This document shows, piece by piece, positions 1 through 8,290 of a DNA stretch of 64,000 bases. Numbering within the stretch: the stretch's first letter is position 1; each line of letters begins with the position of its first letter. A program made the position numbers and the translations under genes. Origin of the DNA: Mesorhizobium sp. M2A.F.Ca.ET.046.03.2.1 (lineage in GTDB: Bacteria; Pseudomonadota; Alphaproteobacteria; Rhizobiales; Rhizobiaceae). The notes beneath the pieces were generated by a model. That model did no database searches. It saw only the letters and a list, made by a program, of their open reading frames with translations, and was not told the origin of the DNA. The DNA lies in contig NZ_CP034449.1 in NCBI RefSeq assembly GCF_003952425.1, positions 5,010,001 through 5,074,000 of the forward strand, read 5' to 3'.

Positions 1-139
1 GCACGATGTCGCATTCATCCCAGCCGAGCGCCGCCATCTCGGCGCGGCTCATCGGCAGGAACGGCGCAGCCTCCCGGGCGGGAGAGCCGCGGACCGACAG
101 GGGAGTGATTTCTCTCTGGGCGCTGGCTATGGTTTCCAT
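1..139 (-). CDS. YgiQ-family radical SAM protein, N-terminal part (runs off window)
   Basis: Partial gene: only the first 46 codons lie in the window, starting at the ATG whose first base is 139 and leaving at base 1. The translation begins METIASAQREITPL and contains APFLPMSRAEMAALGWDECD. That resembles the conserved N-terminal segment before the radical SAM core of YgiQ proteins (PFLPMSRAEM...LGWD.CDI). The cysteine cluster lies outside the window, so the call rests on this short motif only. The role of YgiQ proteins is not well established. Confidence 0.7.
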   Translation of the reverse strand, partial: METIASAQREITPLSVRGSPAREAAPFLPMSRAEMAALGWDECDIV

Positions 140-203
140 CGGCCGACGTATAGGCCGCCGCCAAGGCGAATTCAATTAAGCTCGATCTTGGGCTCCGGAA
201 ATG

Positions 204-362
204 CATTGGGACGATGGAGCGCGCCCGCTTATGGGTTGCGTCGAGCAGGGCCTCAAAACCCGAAAGGCCGGGCGCCGCAGCAGGAGCGCGTAATTCCACC
301 AAGAGAATGGAGGTCTTGGTTACCACGCCCATCAGCACAACCAGGCCAATTACCACGGGCAT
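204..362 (-). pseudogene. Fragment of an RND efflux pump (HAE1/AcrB-like) inner-membrane subunit
   Basis: An isolated stretch of about 53 residues reads MPVVIGLVVLMGVVTKTSIL and, after LVEL, ends in FEALLDATHKRARSIVPM. This matches the RND permease segment around the transmembrane helix with motif GxVxLxGxVxKNxILLVE and the following ALxxAxxxRARPI loop. RND permeases are about 1000 residues, and nothing recognisable of the rest remains on either side. It is therefore a decayed remnant. The rest of the gap between 140 and 489 shows no other gene. Confidence 0.6.
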
Positions 363-489
363 TGGAGAAGCTGGTGCCTGCCACCACTGGAGGCAGTCGT
401 GCTCCACGGCAAACTGCAGCATTTTCCACTTTGAGGCGAAATAGTTCTCAACTATGGTCTTGCTAGGCTTAAGGCATGGGGGATTGCCG

Positions 490-1149
490 ATGGTTCTATC
501 ACGCAGGGGTGTCGTGATCGGCGGCCTGGCGCTGGTCGCGGTCGGTGCAACCGGCAATATTGTTCAAGCCGCGACCGCGAAATCCTTTTTCGCCGGCACC
601 GCCATCGACAACAATTTCGTCTATCGAAAGACCAACTTCGCCAAGATAGACAAGAGATGGCATCGCCAGATCGTCAAGTATTTCAGCAGCGAGCCGGTCG
701 GCACCGTCGTGGTCGATACCCGCCACCACTTCCTCTACCTCATCATGGAAAACAAGACCGCCATCCGCTACGGCGTCGGCGTCGGCAAGGAAGGCTTCAA
801 ATGGTACGGTCGCGCGACGATCGAGCGCCGCGCGCTATGGCCGCAATGGGTCCCGCCGCCCGAAATGCGTAAGCGCAGGCCGGAACTGCCGGACATGATC
901 GCAGGCGGCGCGTCCAACAATCCGCTCGGGCCACGCGCGCTCTATCTGTACCGCGACGGCGCCGACATCGGCTACCGCCTGCACGGTACGCTGGAGCCAT
1001 GGAGCATCGGCACCGACGCTTCCAGCGGCTGCATCCGCATGTTCCCGGAAGACATAATCGACCTTTACCAGCGGTGCCCGATCGGCACCGCGGTGGAAGT
1101 CCTGCCGCACATCGCCGACCAGGCGCCCGCTTCCACCTCTGTCGAATGA
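490..1149 (+). CDS. L,D-transpeptidase (YkuD domain), exported
   Basis: A 219-residue protein predicted to form 3-3 peptidoglycan cross-links or to attach proteins to the wall in the periplasm. The N-terminus MVLSRRGVVIGGLALVAVG is a signal sequence with a twin-arginine look. The YkuD domain occupies about residues 60-205 and carries the catalytic signature HGT..PWSIG...SSGCIRM, with Cys as nucleophile. The start at 490 is preferred over 454 because a GGGGGA ribosome site lies just upstream and the signal peptide follows directly. Rhizobiales use such enzymes for polar growth, and most have many paralogues. The lipoprotein gene at 1159 follows after 9 bases. Confidence 0.85.
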   Translation: MVLSRRGVVIGGLALVAVGATGNIVQAATAKSFFAGTAIDNNFVYRKTNFAKIDKRWHRQIVKYFSSEPVGTVVVDTRHHFLYLIMENKTAIRYGVGVGKEGFKWYGRATIERRALWPQWVPPPEMRKRRPELPDMIAGGASNNPLGPRALYLYRDGADIGYRLHGTLEPWSIGTDASSGCIRMFPEDIIDLYQRCPIGTAVEVLPHIADQAPASTSVE

Positions 1150-1158
1150 TGGCGCCTC

Positions 1159-1671
1159 ATGGACCGCATGATTGAAAACACCCGCCGGCTGCTCGCCGCC
1201 AGCCTACTGGTGCTGACCGCATCCTGCTCGACCAGCAACACGCTGGCCCCTTCCACGCCCGACGTCACCAACGCCGAGATTGCCGCCTTCCAGAACGTGC
1301 AGCCGGGCAGTGAGGAGGATTTTATCCTTAATGTCGGCCGCCGCACCTATTTCACGAAAGGTTCGGCCGCGCTCGATTCTGTCGCCAAGACCACCCTCGA
1401 CACCCAGATCGCCTGGTTAGCAAAGTATCCGCGCTGGCTGCTCAAGCTGCAGGGTTTCGCCGACGATCCCGGCGCAAACGAAACGGCGCTGTCGCAGCAG
1501 CGCGCCGATGCAGTGATGGACTACCTCGCCGCCGGCGGCATAGACCGTAGTCGCATGTGGGCCAAGGGTTACGGCAAGGACAGGCTCGTCCGCGACTGCC
1601 CTGACGCCGCCTGCAGGTCGCAGAACCGCCGCGTTGTGTCTAATTTGCGCGATGAGAGGGACGAGCCGTAG
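1159..1671 (+). CDS. OmpA-family outer-membrane lipoprotein
   Basis: A 170-residue protein with a lipoprotein signal peptide and lipobox LTASC, so the mature protein should start at Cys about 23. The C-terminal half (about 60-165) is an OmpA/Pal-type peptidoglycan-binding domain. It includes the LQGFADDPGANE...LSQQRADAV segment and the C-terminal SQNRRVV motif. It resembles Pal but is not next to tol genes, so it is not called pal. It starts 9 bases after the L,D-transpeptidase and is probably cotranscribed, which fits a cell-envelope unit. Confidence 0.8.
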   Translation: MDRMIENTRRLLAASLLVLTASCSTSNTLAPSTPDVTNAEIAAFQNVQPGSEEDFILNVGRRTYFTKGSAALDSVAKTTLDTQIAWLAKYPRWLLKLQGFADDPGANETALSQQRADAVMDYLAAGGIDRSRMWAKGYGKDRLVRDCPDAACRSQNRRVVSNLRDERDEP

Positions 1672-1695
1672 AGGGGGAGTTGTCTCAGGAGATGG

Positions 1696-2060
1696 GAGCG
1701 GCTGGTCAACGCCATTGCGAAGGGCCATGGCGACCCAACCGTGCTGGGACCGCAATCAACAACGCTGAACGAAGAGCCCAAGAGCATTTTGGCAGGGTTG
1801 CATCGGGTACCCGCTGCGACCGATCGTGCTGCACCCTGCGGTGCTCGCCCGCTACGAGGGGCAACTGAACCAACTTCGGACGGGGCGTGCCAAGGGCATT
1901 GCTTCCTGGCGATTCCGGATGTGCAGGGGCAATGCGTGGCCTGATCGAAACCGTTACGGTGTTTCGAGATCCTCGAAAACCGGCGCGTTGAAGTCGAAAT
2001 CGCTGGTCGGATGACGGCACTCTTGGCAACAACGCCTTCCCCACAGCGTCCAAGGAGTAG
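1696..2060 (+). pseudogene. Decayed C-terminal part of a serine site-specific recombinase
   Basis: No intact ORF, but three frames together give a resolvase-family recombinase C-terminus. The first piece is RLVNAIAKGHGDPTVLGP. The second is LHPAVLARYEGQLNQL. The third is GLIETVTVFRDPRKPAR, and the tail is EVEIAGRMTALL. At least two frame changes are needed (near 1900 and 1990). The catalytic N-terminal domain and the zinc ribbon are absent. The remnant ends within about 10 bases of the 3' end of tRNA-Met, which suggests the scar of an integrated element. Confidence 0.7.
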
Positions 2061-2068
2061 GGGGAAGA

Positions 2069-2145
2069 TGGTAGCGGGAGAGGGACTTGAACCCCCGACC
2101 CCAGGATTATGATTCCCGTGCTCTAACCAACTGAGCTACCCCGCC
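2069..2145 (-). tRNA. tRNA-Met (CAU), elongator type
   Basis: Complete cloverleaf on the minus strand. The acceptor begins GGCGGGG and the 3' end is CTCCCGCT-A-CCA, with CCA encoded. The D-arm is AGCTCAGTTGGTTAGAGC. The anticodon arm is CGGGA-ATCATAA-TCCTG with anticodon CAT. The T-arm carries GGTTCAAGTCC. Position 1 pairs with 72 (G-U), unlike an initiator tRNA. The body also lacks tRNA-Ile2 features, so elongator Met is preferred. Confidence 0.92.
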
Positions 2146-2397
2146 AGGGTGGCAAATGGCCCGGAAAACCGTCCAGAAGGAACGGGCGTCGCGAGGCGTT
2201 CGCCAAGGTCGCGCGGATATAAGGTTGGGAGGGTGAGCCTGTCAAGCTTGGATGAGGCCGACATGTGGGCATAATCCGGCCGGCCCAATCTCATCCCAGA
2301 AAAGCTTTGCCGGACAGACACTCAGGACATCTCCCGGGGTTGAGTTCGGCGGGGCACGTCGCTATGTCTCGGCCATGAAATTCTAGAGTTTGAACGA

Positions 2398-3363
2398 ATG
2401 AAGCCGCGCATCGCCGTCCTCGGTTGCGGATACTGGGGCAGCAACCATATCCGCACCCTCAAGGCGCTTGGCGCGCTCTATGCCGTTTCCGACGTCAACC
2501 GCGCCCGCGCCGAAGGTTTCGCCAGCGAGCAGGACTGCCTGGCGATCGAGCCGGACAGGCTGTTCGAGAGAAACGATATCGACGCCATCGTCATGGCGCT
2601 GCCGCCGCAATTCCATGCCGACACCGCCGTGCGGGCCGTCGAAAGCGGCAAGGACGTGCTGGTGGAGAAGCCGATCGCGCTGACCGTCGCGGACGCCGAG
2701 CGCGCGGTGAAGGCGGCCAAGGACAATGGCCGTGTCTTCATGGTCGGCCATGTGCTGCGCTTCCATCCGGCCTTCGAGACGCTGAAAGGGCTGATCGACA
2801 ATGGCGAGCTCGGCGAGGTTCGCTACATCCATTCGCACCGGCTCGGTCTCGGCAAGTTTCACACCGAGAACGACGCGCTCTGGGACCTTGCGCCGCACGA
2901 CTTGTCGATGATCCTGGCCATCACCGGCACCGAGCCGATCGAGGTGAGGGGCGAGGGCGCGGCGCTGCTCGACAATCTCAGCGACTTCGCGCATCTGCAT
3001 ATGCGCTTCCCGAACGGCCTGCGCAGCCATCTCTTCGCCTCGCGCCTCAATCCCTATCGGGAGCGGCGGCTGACGGTCGTCGGCACCAAGGCGATGGCCG
3101 TGTTCGACGACGTCGAGCCCTGGGAGCGCAAGCTTGCTGTCTACCGCCACGCGGTCTGGCAGGACAGCGGCCAATGGGCGTTCACGGCCAACGAGCCCTC
3201 CTACGTGCCGGTCGGCGAGGGCATGCCGCTGACGCGCGAGCTTGCCCATTTCATGCAATGCATCGAGACGCGCGCCGAGCCGCGCACCGATGGCGAGGAA
3301 GCGATCCGGGTGCTGCGCATCCTGACCGCCGGCACGGTCATACACACCGGCTCGTCGGTCTGA
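2398..3363 (+). CDS. Gfo/Idh/MocA-family NAD(P)-dependent oxidoreductase
   Basis: A 321-residue protein with an N-terminal Rossmann fold (IAVLGCGYWGSNHIRTL, glycine motif at residues 5-15). The conserved EKPIALTVADA segment at about 90 supplies the family lysine that contacts cofactor and substrate. A C-terminal alpha/beta domain follows, with DLAPHDLSM containing the usual catalytic-site histidine. Such enzymes oxidise or reduce sugar hydroxyls, and members of this look include nucleotide-sugar 3-dehydrogenases. No sugar-biosynthesis genes are nearby, so the substrate is unknown. It stands alone, with convergent mnmA downstream. Confidence 0.8.
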   Translation: MKPRIAVLGCGYWGSNHIRTLKALGALYAVSDVNRARAEGFASEQDCLAIEPDRLFERNDIDAIVMALPPQFHADTAVRAVESGKDVLVEKPIALTVADAERAVKAAKDNGRVFMVGHVLRFHPAFETLKGLIDNGELGEVRYIHSHRLGLGKFHTENDALWDLAPHDLSMILAITGTEPIEVRGEGAALLDNLSDFAHLHMRFPNGLRSHLFASRLNPYRERRLTVVGTKAMAVFDDVEPWERKLAVYRHAVWQDSGQWAFTANEPSYVPVGEGMPLTRELAHFMQCIETRAEPRTDGEEAIRVLRILTAGTVIHTGSSV

Positions 3364-3397
3364 GCCGTCCTGAAGCAGCGACGATAAGACTAAGAAC

Positions 3398-4588
3398 TCA
3401 CTCGGCGGGAATCTGCGCCGGCCTCGCCGCAAGCCTGGACAGCATGGCCTCGGCCTCGGCGCCACGCTCGGAACGCTCGATGAAACCGCCGCCGAACACC
3501 CGCGCCTCGTTGCCGTCGTCGGAATAGAGCACGCAGGCCTGTCCGGGCGCGATGCCGGACTCGCCGTCGGCCAGCTCGACCGACGTCACGCCGTTGCGGT
3601 GATGCAGCACGGCCGGGCGCGGCGGCCTGGTCGAGCGGACTTTTGCGAAGAGCTCGATGCCGCCGGCCGGAACGTCCGACAGCGGCCCGTCGCCAAGCCA
3701 GTTCATGGCGCGCAGATAGATCTTGTGCGTCTCCAGCGCCTCGCGTGGGCCGACGATGACGCGCGCCCGGTCGGCGTCGAGATGGACGACATAGAGCGGC
3801 TCGCCGGAGGCGATGCCGATGCCGCGGCGCTGGCCGATGGTGTAGCGCAGGATGCCTTCGTGGCGGCCGAGCACGCGGCCATCGATATGGACGATGTCGC
3901 CTGGGTTGGCGGCCGCGGGCTTCAGCTTGGCGATGATGTCGGAATATCTGCCCTGCGGGACGAAGCAGATGTCCTGGCTGTCCTGCTTGGCGGCGACGGT
4001 CAGCCCCATCTCCTCGGCAATGGCGCGGACCTGCGGCTTGGACAGGCCGCCGAGGGGAAATCGCAGATAATCGATCTGCGCCTGCGTGGTGGCGAACAGG
4101 AAATAGCTCTGGTCGCGGTCGGCGTCGACCGGCCGGTAGAGGGCGCGATGCGCGCCGTTGGCGCGCGAGCGGATGTAGTGGCCGGTGGCCAAGGCGTCGG
4201 CGCCGAGATCCTGCGCGGTGGCCAGAAGGTCGGCGAACTTCACCGTCTGATTGCACGATACGCAAGGGATCGGCGTCTCGCCGGCGACGTAGCTCTCGGC
4301 AAAGGGATCGATGACCGCCTTGCGGAAACGCTCCTCATAGTCGAGCACATAATGCGGAATGCCGAGCGTTTCGGAAACGCGGCGGGCGTCGTCTATGTCC
4401 TGGCCGGCGCAGCACGAACCGGCGCGATGGGTGGCGGCGCCGTGATCGTAGAGCTGCAGCGTCACGCCGACGACGTCATAGCCTTCACGCTTCAGGATGC
4501 CCGCGACCACGGACGAATCGACACCGCCCGACATCGCGACGACGACGCGGGTTTCTTCTGGGCGGCGAGGGAGGTTGAGGCTGTTCAT
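3398..4588 (-). CDS. mnmA: tRNA-specific 2-thiouridylase MnmA
   Basis: A 396-residue enzyme that adds sulfur to C2 of the wobble uridine (U34) in Lys, Glu and Gln tRNAs, using ATP and a persulfide relay. The PP-loop [11 protein letters not shown] is at about residue 20. The two catalytic cysteines are seen in [12 protein letters not shown] and [12 protein letters not shown]. The IGQRRGIGI segment and the C-terminal beta-barrel are also typical. Length and order are normal for the family. The N-terminus is slightly extended (about 12 residues) relative to short homologues. It is divergent from sciP. Confidence 0.93.
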   Translation of the reverse strand: MNSLNLPRRPEETRVVVAMSGGVDSSVVAGILKREGYDVVGVTLQLYDHGAATHRAGSCCAGQDIDDARRVSETLGIPHYVLDYEERFRKAVIDPFAESYVAGETPIPCVSCNQTVKFADLLATAQDLGADALATGHYIRSRANGAHRALYRPVDADRDQSYFLFATTQAQIDYLRFPLGGLSKPQVRAIAEEMGLTVAAKQDSQDICFVPQGRYSDIIAKLKPAAANPGDIVHIDGRVLGRHEGILRYTIGQRRGIGIASGEPLYVVHLDADRARVIVGPREALETHKIYLRAMNWLGDGPLSDVPAGGIELFAKVRSTRPPRPAVLHHRNGVTSVELADGESGIAPGQACVLYSDDGNEARVFGGGFIERSERGAEAEAMLSRLAARPAQIPAE

Positions 4589-4760
4589 GGTGCTTTCACT
4601 GTGCGGCGCTCAATGCCAATGGCCGGAATATAGGTCAAGCGCCCCGCCTGCGCCAGCTTGCGGCCCAGGACGAAATTACCGGCAATTTCAGGGCCTGGAG
4701 GCCGGTGTTTCAAATTCTAAACGATATCCTAACCGGGCGTTCACGATCCTTACCTAGTGA

Positions 4761-4775
4761 TTAGGGTTCGCTTAG
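4761..4775 (+). promoter_or_regulatory. Candidate CtrA box upstream of sciP
   Basis: TTAG-N7-TTAG, which differs from the CtrA consensus TTAA-N7-TTAA by one base in each half and keeps the exact 7-base spacing. It lies 68 bases before the sciP start. In Caulobacter sciP is activated by CtrA, so the position is meaningful, but the match alone is weak. Confidence 0.4.
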
Positions 4776-4842
4776 GCAATTTTTAAAGCTGTGGCGGTAC
4801 TGTGGCGGGGATTGGGTCTTTGAGTTTTTAGTAGAGAGTACG

Positions 4843-5118
4843 ATGACCGATCTGGTTAGACCTAGAGTCAAGTATGTTATTGGGCCCGACGGCAGCCCTC
4901 TTACCATCGCCGATCTGCCGCCGACGAACACGCGGCGCTGGGTTATCCGGCGCAAGGCGGAAGTTGTCGCAGCGGTGCGCGGCGGCCTGCTCAGCCTTGA
5001 GGAAGCCTGCCAGCGCTACAAGCTCACCACCGAAGAATTTCTATCCTGGCAGGCATCGATCGACGAATACGGCCTTGCCGGGCTGCGCACCACGCGGATC
5101 CAGCAATACCGGCACTAG
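4843..5118 (+). CDS. sciP: SciP-like CtrA inhibitor (DUF1153)
   Basis: A 91-residue protein of the DUF1153 family. In Caulobacter crescentus SciP binds CtrA and represses CtrA-dependent transcription during G1. The family core is visible as LPPTNTRRWVIRRKAEVVAA followed by the helix-turn-helix-like LSLEEACQRYKLTTEEFLSW. Length is typical. It is divergent from mnmA with a long upstream region holding a CtrA-like box, and ends in a strong terminator. In this window it lies about 2.4 kb from ctrA, so regulator and target are linked. Confidence 0.88.
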   Translation: MTDLVRPRVKYVIGPDGSPLTIADLPPTNTRRWVIRRKAEVVAAVRGGLLSLEEACQRYKLTTEEFLSWQASIDEYGLAGLRTTRIQQYRH

Positions 5119-5134
5119 GCTGGACAGACATTAA

Positions 5135-5166
5135 CGAAAAGGGCGCGACGTTCCGCGCCCTTTTCG
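5135..5166. terminator. Bidirectional Rho-independent terminator
   Basis: A perfect hairpin with arms CGAAAAGGGCGCG and CGCGCCCTTTTCG around a short loop. It has A-rich and T-rich flanks, so it can end transcription both of sciP and of the convergent quinone reductase. Confidence 0.85.
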
Positions 5167-5179
5167 CTTTTGTAAAACC

Positions 5180-6106
5180 TCAGACCGTCAGCACGACCTT
5201 GCCAATTGGTCGGGTGGTCAAAAATGCATGGGCTGCTCCCGCCTGGTCGAGCGGGAAGGTCTTCGCCACATGTGGCGAGAGCTTGCCTGCATCCACCAGC
5301 TTGGCAAGCTCGACCAGACCATCGCGGTCGGGCACCACGGACATGCGCTCGACGTGGATACCGCGCGCGCTGGCCTTCGCCCTGGTGGCATCGTGAACGT
5401 TGAGCAGCGAAACCAGAACGCCGCCGTCACGCAGGACTGCCAGCGACTGGTCGGCATGGTCGCCGCCGATCGGATCCAGAACCAGATCGACATTGCCGAC
5501 TTTCCCCGTGAAATCGTCCTTGGCGTAGTCGATCACCTCGTCGGCGCCGAGCGCGCGGACGAAATCCGTTTTGCCTGGACTGGCCGTGGCAATGACGTAG
5601 GCGCCAAGCGCCTTGGCGATCTGCACCGCCAGGTGGCCGACGCCGCCGGCACCGGCATGGATCAGCGCGCGTTGGCCCGCCTGCAGGCGGCCGTGGCGGA
5701 CGAGGCCCTGCCAGGCCGTCAGGCCGGCGAGCGGCAAGGCCGCGGCATGCGCGTGGTCGATGGCCGCGGGCTTCGCGGCTATCTCGTCCACCGGCGCCGC
5801 GGCAAGCTCGGCATAGGCTCCAGCCTGCTTGGGAAAGCGCGGCATGCCGAATACCGCGTCGCCGACCTTGAAGGCGGTCACGCCGGCGCCGAGCGCGGCG
5901 ACGATTCCTGAAATATCCCAGCCGAGAATGAAGGGCGGCTCGCCGAGCAGTGGGTGGGAACCGCCGCGCACGGCGCCGTCGACTGGGTTGATGCCCGCCG
6001 CCTTGACGCGCACGAGCACCTCGCCGGGCTTGGGCGCGGGGTCAGGCTGCTCGGCGACGAAAAGGACCTCGGGTCCGCCGACGGAAGTCTGGACAACGGC
6101 ACGCAT
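5180..6106 (-). CDS. Zinc-type alcohol dehydrogenase-like / NADPH:quinone oxidoreductase
   Basis: A 308-residue medium-chain dehydrogenase. It has an N-terminal GroES-like domain (VLVRVKAAGINPVDGAVRGG, residues 30-50) and a Rossmann domain with the NADPH motif AGAGGVGHLAVQIAKALGA at about 150. The structural and catalytic zinc cysteines are absent, as in quinone reductases. The ATG at 6106 is chosen because it has an AGGAGG ribosome site. The longer frame to 6175 would overlap the divergent promoter. It pairs with the HxlR regulator at 6198, which suggests induction by quinones or electrophiles. Confidence 0.85.
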   Translation of the reverse strand: MRAVVQTSVGGPEVLFVAEQPDPAPKPGEVLVRVKAAGINPVDGAVRGGSHPLLGEPPFILGWDISGIVAALGAGVTAFKVGDAVFGMPRFPKQAGAYAELAAAPVDEIAAKPAAIDHAHAAALPLAGLTAWQGLVRHGRLQAGQRALIHAGAGGVGHLAVQIAKALGAYVIATASPGKTDFVRALGADEVIDYAKDDFTGKVGNVDLVLDPIGGDHADQSLAVLRDGGVLVSLLNVHDATRAKASARGIHVERMSVVPDRDGLVELAKLVDAGKLSPHVAKTFPLDQAGAAHAFLTTRPIGKVVLTV

Positions 6107-6135
6107 GAACGCCTCCTGTTCAAGTGGATGTGCCG

Positions 6136-6204
6136 CTATCTTTTGGATAGTAATAGCTGATTGTCGAGTATGCACCTTTTTGATATATAGGCACCCTATG
6201 GATA
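6136..6204. promoter_or_regulatory. Candidate HxlR operator repeats between qor-like gene and regulator
   Basis: The 91-base divergent region contains CTATCTTTTGGATAG (6136-6150), an inverted repeat of CTATC and GATAG. The half CTATGGATAG recurs at 6195-6204 over the regulator start. HxlR-family proteins bind such short palindromes between themselves and a divergent target, so these are likely autoregulatory sites. Confidence 0.5.
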
Positions 6205-6596
6205 GTGAAGATGTTTCACCGCTCGGTTACGACGCGTTCCGGCGCACCTGCCCGTCGCACACCGTGCTCGAGATGCTGGCCAGCAAATGGGTTTATCTTA
6301 CCGTCTGCGCGCTGCGGCGCGGCCGGTTGCGCAATGGCGAGCTGGCGCGCAAGATGGAAGGCATCACGCCCAAGATGCTGACCCAGACGCTGCGTGTGCT
6401 GGAGCGCGACGGTCTTGTGCGGCGCGAGATGTTTCCCGTCATTCCGCCGCGCGTGGAGTATGAACTCACGGAGCTTGGCCAGAACCTGGCGGGGCTGCTC
6501 AGCCAGATACGCTCATGGGCCGAAGAGCATGCGCCGGAAATCAAGGAAGCCCGAGCCCGGGCATCGGCTGATCATGACGAGATGGCCGTGTCCTGA
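6198..6596 (+). CDS. HxlR-family transcriptional regulator
   Basis: A 132-residue winged-helix protein. It shows the family hallmarks: an N-terminal cysteine (RRTCPSHTVLEMLASKW, Cys18), the recognition segment GITPKMLTQTLRVLERDGLV, and the wing PRVEYELTELG. In YodB and QorR, members next to quinone reductases, that cysteine senses quinones or oxidants. Here the gene is divergent from a quinone oxidoreductase, so the same role is likely by context. Confidence 0.88.
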   Translation: MDSEDVSPLGYDAFRRTCPSHTVLEMLASKWVYLTVCALRRGRLRNGELARKMEGITPKMLTQTLRVLERDGLVRREMFPVIPPRVEYELTELGQNLAGLLSQIRSWAEEHAPEIKEARARASADHDEMAVS

Positions 6597-6698
6597 AGCA
6601 GGCGACGAGGCTGATTCGACCGGCTGGCGGTGCTGAAGCTGCCGGCGGAATGCCTCCGGCTCGATATGTCTGCCGCAATGACTGCAATATGCCGGCAA

Positions 6699-7076
6699 TC
6701 AGCCGATCATGGCGCTGCGGCCGCCTATTTCGGCGTCGCGGATCTTGGTGTCGCGCGATTCCAGCATCTCCGCCTTGGAAAGCTCCGCTTCAGCTTCGCC
6801 GAGTAATGATTCGGCAGTGCTTCGCTGCTGGGCGAGGTCGCTTTGCGAATTTCTAAGGTTGTCGCGGCGAAGGCGGGCCGCTTTGGCGAAGGTCGGATAG
6901 GCGAAATGGTTGATGTCGGTGATGCCGGCTTTTTTCTCTTCGGCGATGATCTGCGCTTCCAGCTCAACGGCCATGCGTTCGAACTCGGCGATCATCATGT
7001 CCAGCTGCAAGAGCTGCCGCCGCTTCTCATTCACCTGAAATTGCTTCAGCCGAACGAGGTTTTCACGTGACTTCAT
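6699..7076 (-). CDS. fliJ: FliJ-like flagellar export protein
   Basis: A 125-residue, almost wholly coiled-coil protein (MKSRENLVRLKQFQVNEKRR at the start). It has the length and heptad pattern of FliJ, which connects the flagellar export ATPase FliI to the export gate. The start at 7076 has a GGAG site upstream, and the longer reading to 7136 adds no conserved residues. A fliJ-like gene next to ctrA also occurs in Brucella-type genomes. No other flagellar gene is in the window, so the call rests on architecture and position. Confidence 0.7.
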   Translation of the reverse strand: MKSRENLVRLKQFQVNEKRRQLLQLDMMIAEFERMAVELEAQIIAEEKKAGITDINHFAYPTFAKAARLRRDNLRNSQSDLAQQRSTAESLLGEAEAELSKAEMLESRDTKIRDAEIGGRSAMIG

Positions 7077-7203
7077 GATTCGATACTCCGCAAACGCACA
7101 CCTGCAATACCGTCCAGTCCGCCCGGAACGACCCAAGCGCCGCCCGTTTCCCCCGGCTTTCCCTGGGCTATAGGAAACAAAGCCCTAAAGATTTTCGCCG
7201 GCG

Positions 7204-7372
7204 GTAACCATTCGTTTACGGGCATTGTTAATCATACGGGCGAGGACTTAAGGCCGGGTAAAAATTTCCGGCTCTCGGCGGAAGCCCAGGCCAGCGAGTC
7301 TCTGGAGTCACTTAGGCTGACTTTTTGATGTGGTGCATTAGCGGTTTGCGTATGTGATTCGTTATTAGATTC
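7204..7372 (+). promoter_or_regulatory. ctrA upstream regulatory region: CtrA-like box and four GANTC sites
   Basis: The 450 bases between fliJ and ctrA hold no gene. GTAA-CCATTCG-TTTA at 7204-7218 is near the CtrA consensus TTAA-N7-TTAA with correct spacing. Four GANTC motifs (CcrM methylation sites) lie at 7296-7300, 7305-7309, 7356-7360 and 7368-7372. A TTAG-N6-TTAACC element sits near 7427. In Caulobacter, CcrM methylation and CtrA itself control the ctrA promoters, so this cluster probably carries the cell-cycle input. Confidence 0.6.
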
Positions 7373-7526
7373 AAGTGGGTGTAGAAAGGGGTTAAAAAAT
7401 CTGGTATCGTGTATGACACGAAATTAGGATTTGTTAACCAGTCGGTGGCACCTTCTGTTCAGGCAATCACTGCTCCGGGTCCCGGACGGGTCGTGACACG
7501 GCCCGGCAGCAGAAAAGGGGAATGAA

Positions 7527-8222
7527 ATGCGTGTTCTGCTGATTGAAGATGACAGTGCAACCGCACAGAGCATCGAATTGATGCTGAAATCGGAGAGCTT
7601 CAACGTCTATACGACCGATCTCGGCGAAGAAGGTGTCGACCTCGGCAAGCTCTACGATTACGACATCATCCTTCTGGATCTCAATCTCCCCGACATGTCG
7701 GGTTATGAAGTCCTGCGCACGCTGCGCCTCTCCAAGGTCAAGACGCCGATCCTGATCCTGTCCGGCATGGCCGGTATCGAGGACAAAGTGCGCGGCCTCG
7801 GCTTCGGCGCCGACGATTATATGACCAAGCCGTTCCACAAGGACGAACTGGTGGCGCGCATCCACGCCATCGTGCGCCGCTCCAAGGGCCACGCCCAGTC
7901 GGTCATCACCACGGGCGACCTGGTGGTCAATCTCGACGCCAAGACCGTCGAGGTCGGCGGTCAGCGCGTGCACCTGACCGGCAAGGAATATCAGATGCTG
8001 GAGCTGCTCTCGCTGCGCAAGGGCACCACGCTCACCAAGGAAATGTTCCTCAACCATCTCTATGGCGGCATGGACGAGCCGGAGCTGAAGATCATCGACG
8101 TCTTCATCTGCAAGCTGCGCAAGAAGCTCGACGCGGCATCCGGTGGCCAGAACTACATCGAGACGGTGTGGGGCCGCGGCTATGTGCTGCGCGAACCGGA
8201 AGATATCCGCGTCAGCGCGTAA
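7527..8222 (+). CDS. ctrA: Cell cycle response regulator CtrA
   Basis: A 231-residue OmpR-type response regulator and the master cell-cycle transcription factor of alphaproteobacteria. The receiver domain is at 1-120, with acidic pair D8/D9, phosphorylation site D51 ([20 protein letters not shown]) and Lys in YMTKPF. The winged-helix DNA-binding domain at 130-225 includes [17 protein letters not shown] and [13 protein letters not shown], which are very well conserved in CtrA. It has a strong AGGGGAAT ribosome site. ChpT, its phosphodonor, is encoded 0.7 kb away and SciP 2.4 kb away. The C-terminus ends in Ser-Ala, compatible with ClpXP-type turnover. Confidence 0.97.
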   Translation: MRVLLIEDDSATAQSIELMLKSESFNVYTTDLGEEGVDLGKLYDYDIILLDLNLPDMSGYEVLRTLRLSKVKTPILILSGMAGIEDKVRGLGFGADDYMTKPFHKDELVARIHAIVRRSKGHAQSVITTGDLVVNLDAKTVEVGGQRVHLTGKEYQMLELLSLRKGTTLTKEMFLNHLYGGMDEPELKIIDVFICKLRKKLDAASGGQNYIETVWGRGYVLREPEDIRVSA

Positions 8223-8244
8223 GCGATCCAAACGGTTTCAAGCA

Positions 8245-8272
8245 AAAACCCGGCTCAGGCCGGGTTTTTTGT
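8245..8272 (+). terminator. Rho-independent terminator of ctrA
   Basis: The arms AACCCGGC and GCCGGGTT around TCAG are followed by TTTTTTG. It lies 23 bases after the ctrA stop and faces the convergent response regulator gene. Confidence 0.85.
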
Positions 8273-8290
8273 TGGACCGCTCCCTGCGAA

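Noticed and set aside
1741..2053. Small intact ORFs on both strands between the lipoprotein and tRNA-Met
   Set aside because: Their intact frames have no family. The meaningful similarity is to a recombinase tail that crosses these frames, so the region is called a pseudogene.
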